Source: Planctomycetota bacterium (GTDB taxonomy: Bacteria; Planctomycetota; Planctomycetia; Pirellulales; Pirellulaceae). Taken from it: 42,978 nt of DNA. Where the stretch lies: the NCBI GenBank assembly GCA_027619595.1, contig JAQCHP010000027.1, positions 1-42,978 on the forward strand. Direction: 5' to 3'. The notes below the pieces were generated by a model. It worked only from the letters and a program-made list of their open reading frames with translations. It made no database searches and was not told the origin of the DNA. Below are positions 42,616 to 42,978 of this stretch, piece after piece. The first letter of the stretch is position 1. The number at the start of each line of letters is the position of its first letter. Position numbers and translations under genes: made by a program.

Positions 42616-42978
42616 GTGCCATCAGGTGGAGCGAAGGGGACGCCGGCCGGCAAACCGAAAGCGACCGGGCCTAAGCCGGTTACCGCGGCCGAGTCGATTG
42701 TGATCATGTCCAACTTGAAGTCGCAGGCCGTGGCGTGGTTCTTGGGCTACAGGACACTTCAGGTGTCGTGGAACTTACCGCAGCAGGCCGACAGTACGTA
42801 CAACGCGGCCGAGGCAGTCCGATGGCTGGAGAACTCGTACAAAGAAAAAGCACAAAGCCAAGATGCGAACAACGCCGACGACGCCCTCGAATACAAGCGG
42901 CGCCTCGAAGCCAAGAAGCTGGAGATACAGTTGCTCGAACTAGAAAAGTTGGTCGTACCGACGGCCATGGTCCAGAAC
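42616..42978 (+). CDS. Terminase small subunit-like protein (partial, 3' cut)
   Basis: The frame starts at GTG 42616 with AGGGG about 6 bases upstream and a TGA immediately before it, and stays open to the window edge (121 codons). An ATG at 42706 is an alternative start. The product has a Gly/Lys/Pro-rich start (KGTPAGKPKATGPKP), then a helix-turn-helix-like WFLGYRTLQVSWNLP and a coiled coil ending with RRLEAKKLEIQLLELEKLVV and PTAMV. The last part resembles phage terminase small subunits of the Nu1/DUF1441 sort, which recognise DNA for packaging. The call is moderate as the C-terminus is missing. Confidence 0.65.
   Translation, partial: MPSGGAKGTPAGKPKATGPKPVTAAESIVIMSNLKSQAVAWFLGYRTLQVSWNLPQQADSTYNAAEAVRWLENSYKEKAQSQDANNADDALEYKRRLEAKKLEIQLLELEKLVVPTAMVQN

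Larger units (their letters stand above)
37478..42978 (+). mobile_element. Integrative element beside tRNA-Sec, right end outside window
   Basis: All five genes are on the plus strand in the order integrase, HTH protein, excisionase-like HTH, primase-polymerase/helicase, repeat-rich gap, terminase-small-subunit-like gene cut by the window end. That order fits a phage satellite (PICI-like) or the left part of a prophage. The left boundary is placed at the tRNA-Sec 5' end by inference only. No attachment repeat could be paired because the right end is not in view. Unusually, the 5' rather than 3' end of the tRNA faces the integrase. Confidence 0.7.

Noticed and set aside
42759-42968. 69-codon minus-strand open frame at the window end
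   Set aside because: Opposite the terminase-like gene that has a ribosome binding site and coiled-coil pattern.
1-42978. CRISPR arrays or rRNA genes
   Set aside because: No regularly spaced repeats and no rRNA-like segment were seen.

Overview
The window looks like a chromosomal segment from a planctomycete, most likely of the Pirellulales type. The basis is family content: a PSCyt1-DUF1549-DUF1553 protein followed by a DUF1501 protein, a DUF1559 prepilin-like protein, a DUF1080-ThuA fusion, an RNase Y/YmdB pair, several Lys-, Gly- or Pro-rich secreted proteins, and many starts without a clear Shine-Dalgarno sequence. No species can be named from the sequence alone.

Region by region. 0.3-2.5 kb: a four-helix membrane protein, a histidine phosphatase and a secreted LolA-like protein. 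2.7-6.6 kb: a cell-envelope cluster of two tandem paralogous secreted proteins and a translationally coupled DUF11 lipoprotein. 6.7-7.8 kb: a PLP aminotransferase. 8.0-12.6 kb: the cytochrome-like/DUF1549/DUF1553 protein with a discoidin-like insertion, plus its DUF1501 partner. 12.5-14.2 kb: an endonuclease/exonuclease/phosphatase protein and a cupin. 14.5-16.4 kb: a secreted protein and a TadG-like pilus-associated protein. 16.4-20.9 kb (minus strand): RNase Y, YmdB, a TraB/GumN protein and a sugar isomerase/epimerase. 21.7-25.6 kb: TilS, then convergent GT-C glycosyltransferase and MFS transporter genes. 25.9-29.5 kb: a DUF1559 protein, a basic secreted protein and the DUF1080-ThuA fusion. 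29.6-32.9 kb: RsmA, a membrane zinc peptidase, a decayed DUF1501 fragment and a secreted hypothetical protein. 33.0-37.0 kb (minus strand): an MMPL/RND-type transporter followed by a family 2 glycosyltransferase.

The most distinctive part starts at 37.38 kb. A 97-nt minus-strand gene folds as a selenocysteine tRNA (anticodon UCA, 8-bp acceptor stem, 6-bp D stem, long variable arm), so the host probably makes selenoproteins. Just beyond its 5' end a plus-strand mobile element begins: tyrosine integrase, HTH protein, excisionase-like HTH protein, a primase-polymerase/helicase fusion, a repeat-rich 450-bp gap that looks like an origin or control region (long hairpin, repeated GTGCGTTTG, inverted repeats, G-quadruplex motif), and the start of a terminase-small-subunit-like gene cut by the window edge. 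This order resembles phage satellites (PICI-like islands) or a prophage early region. The integrase is unusual: the usual first catalytic Arg is replaced and the likely native start is a non-AUG ATC codon.

Most other genes are ordinary planctomycete housekeeping and envelope genes. The element near tRNA-Sec is the best candidate for something not previously described.
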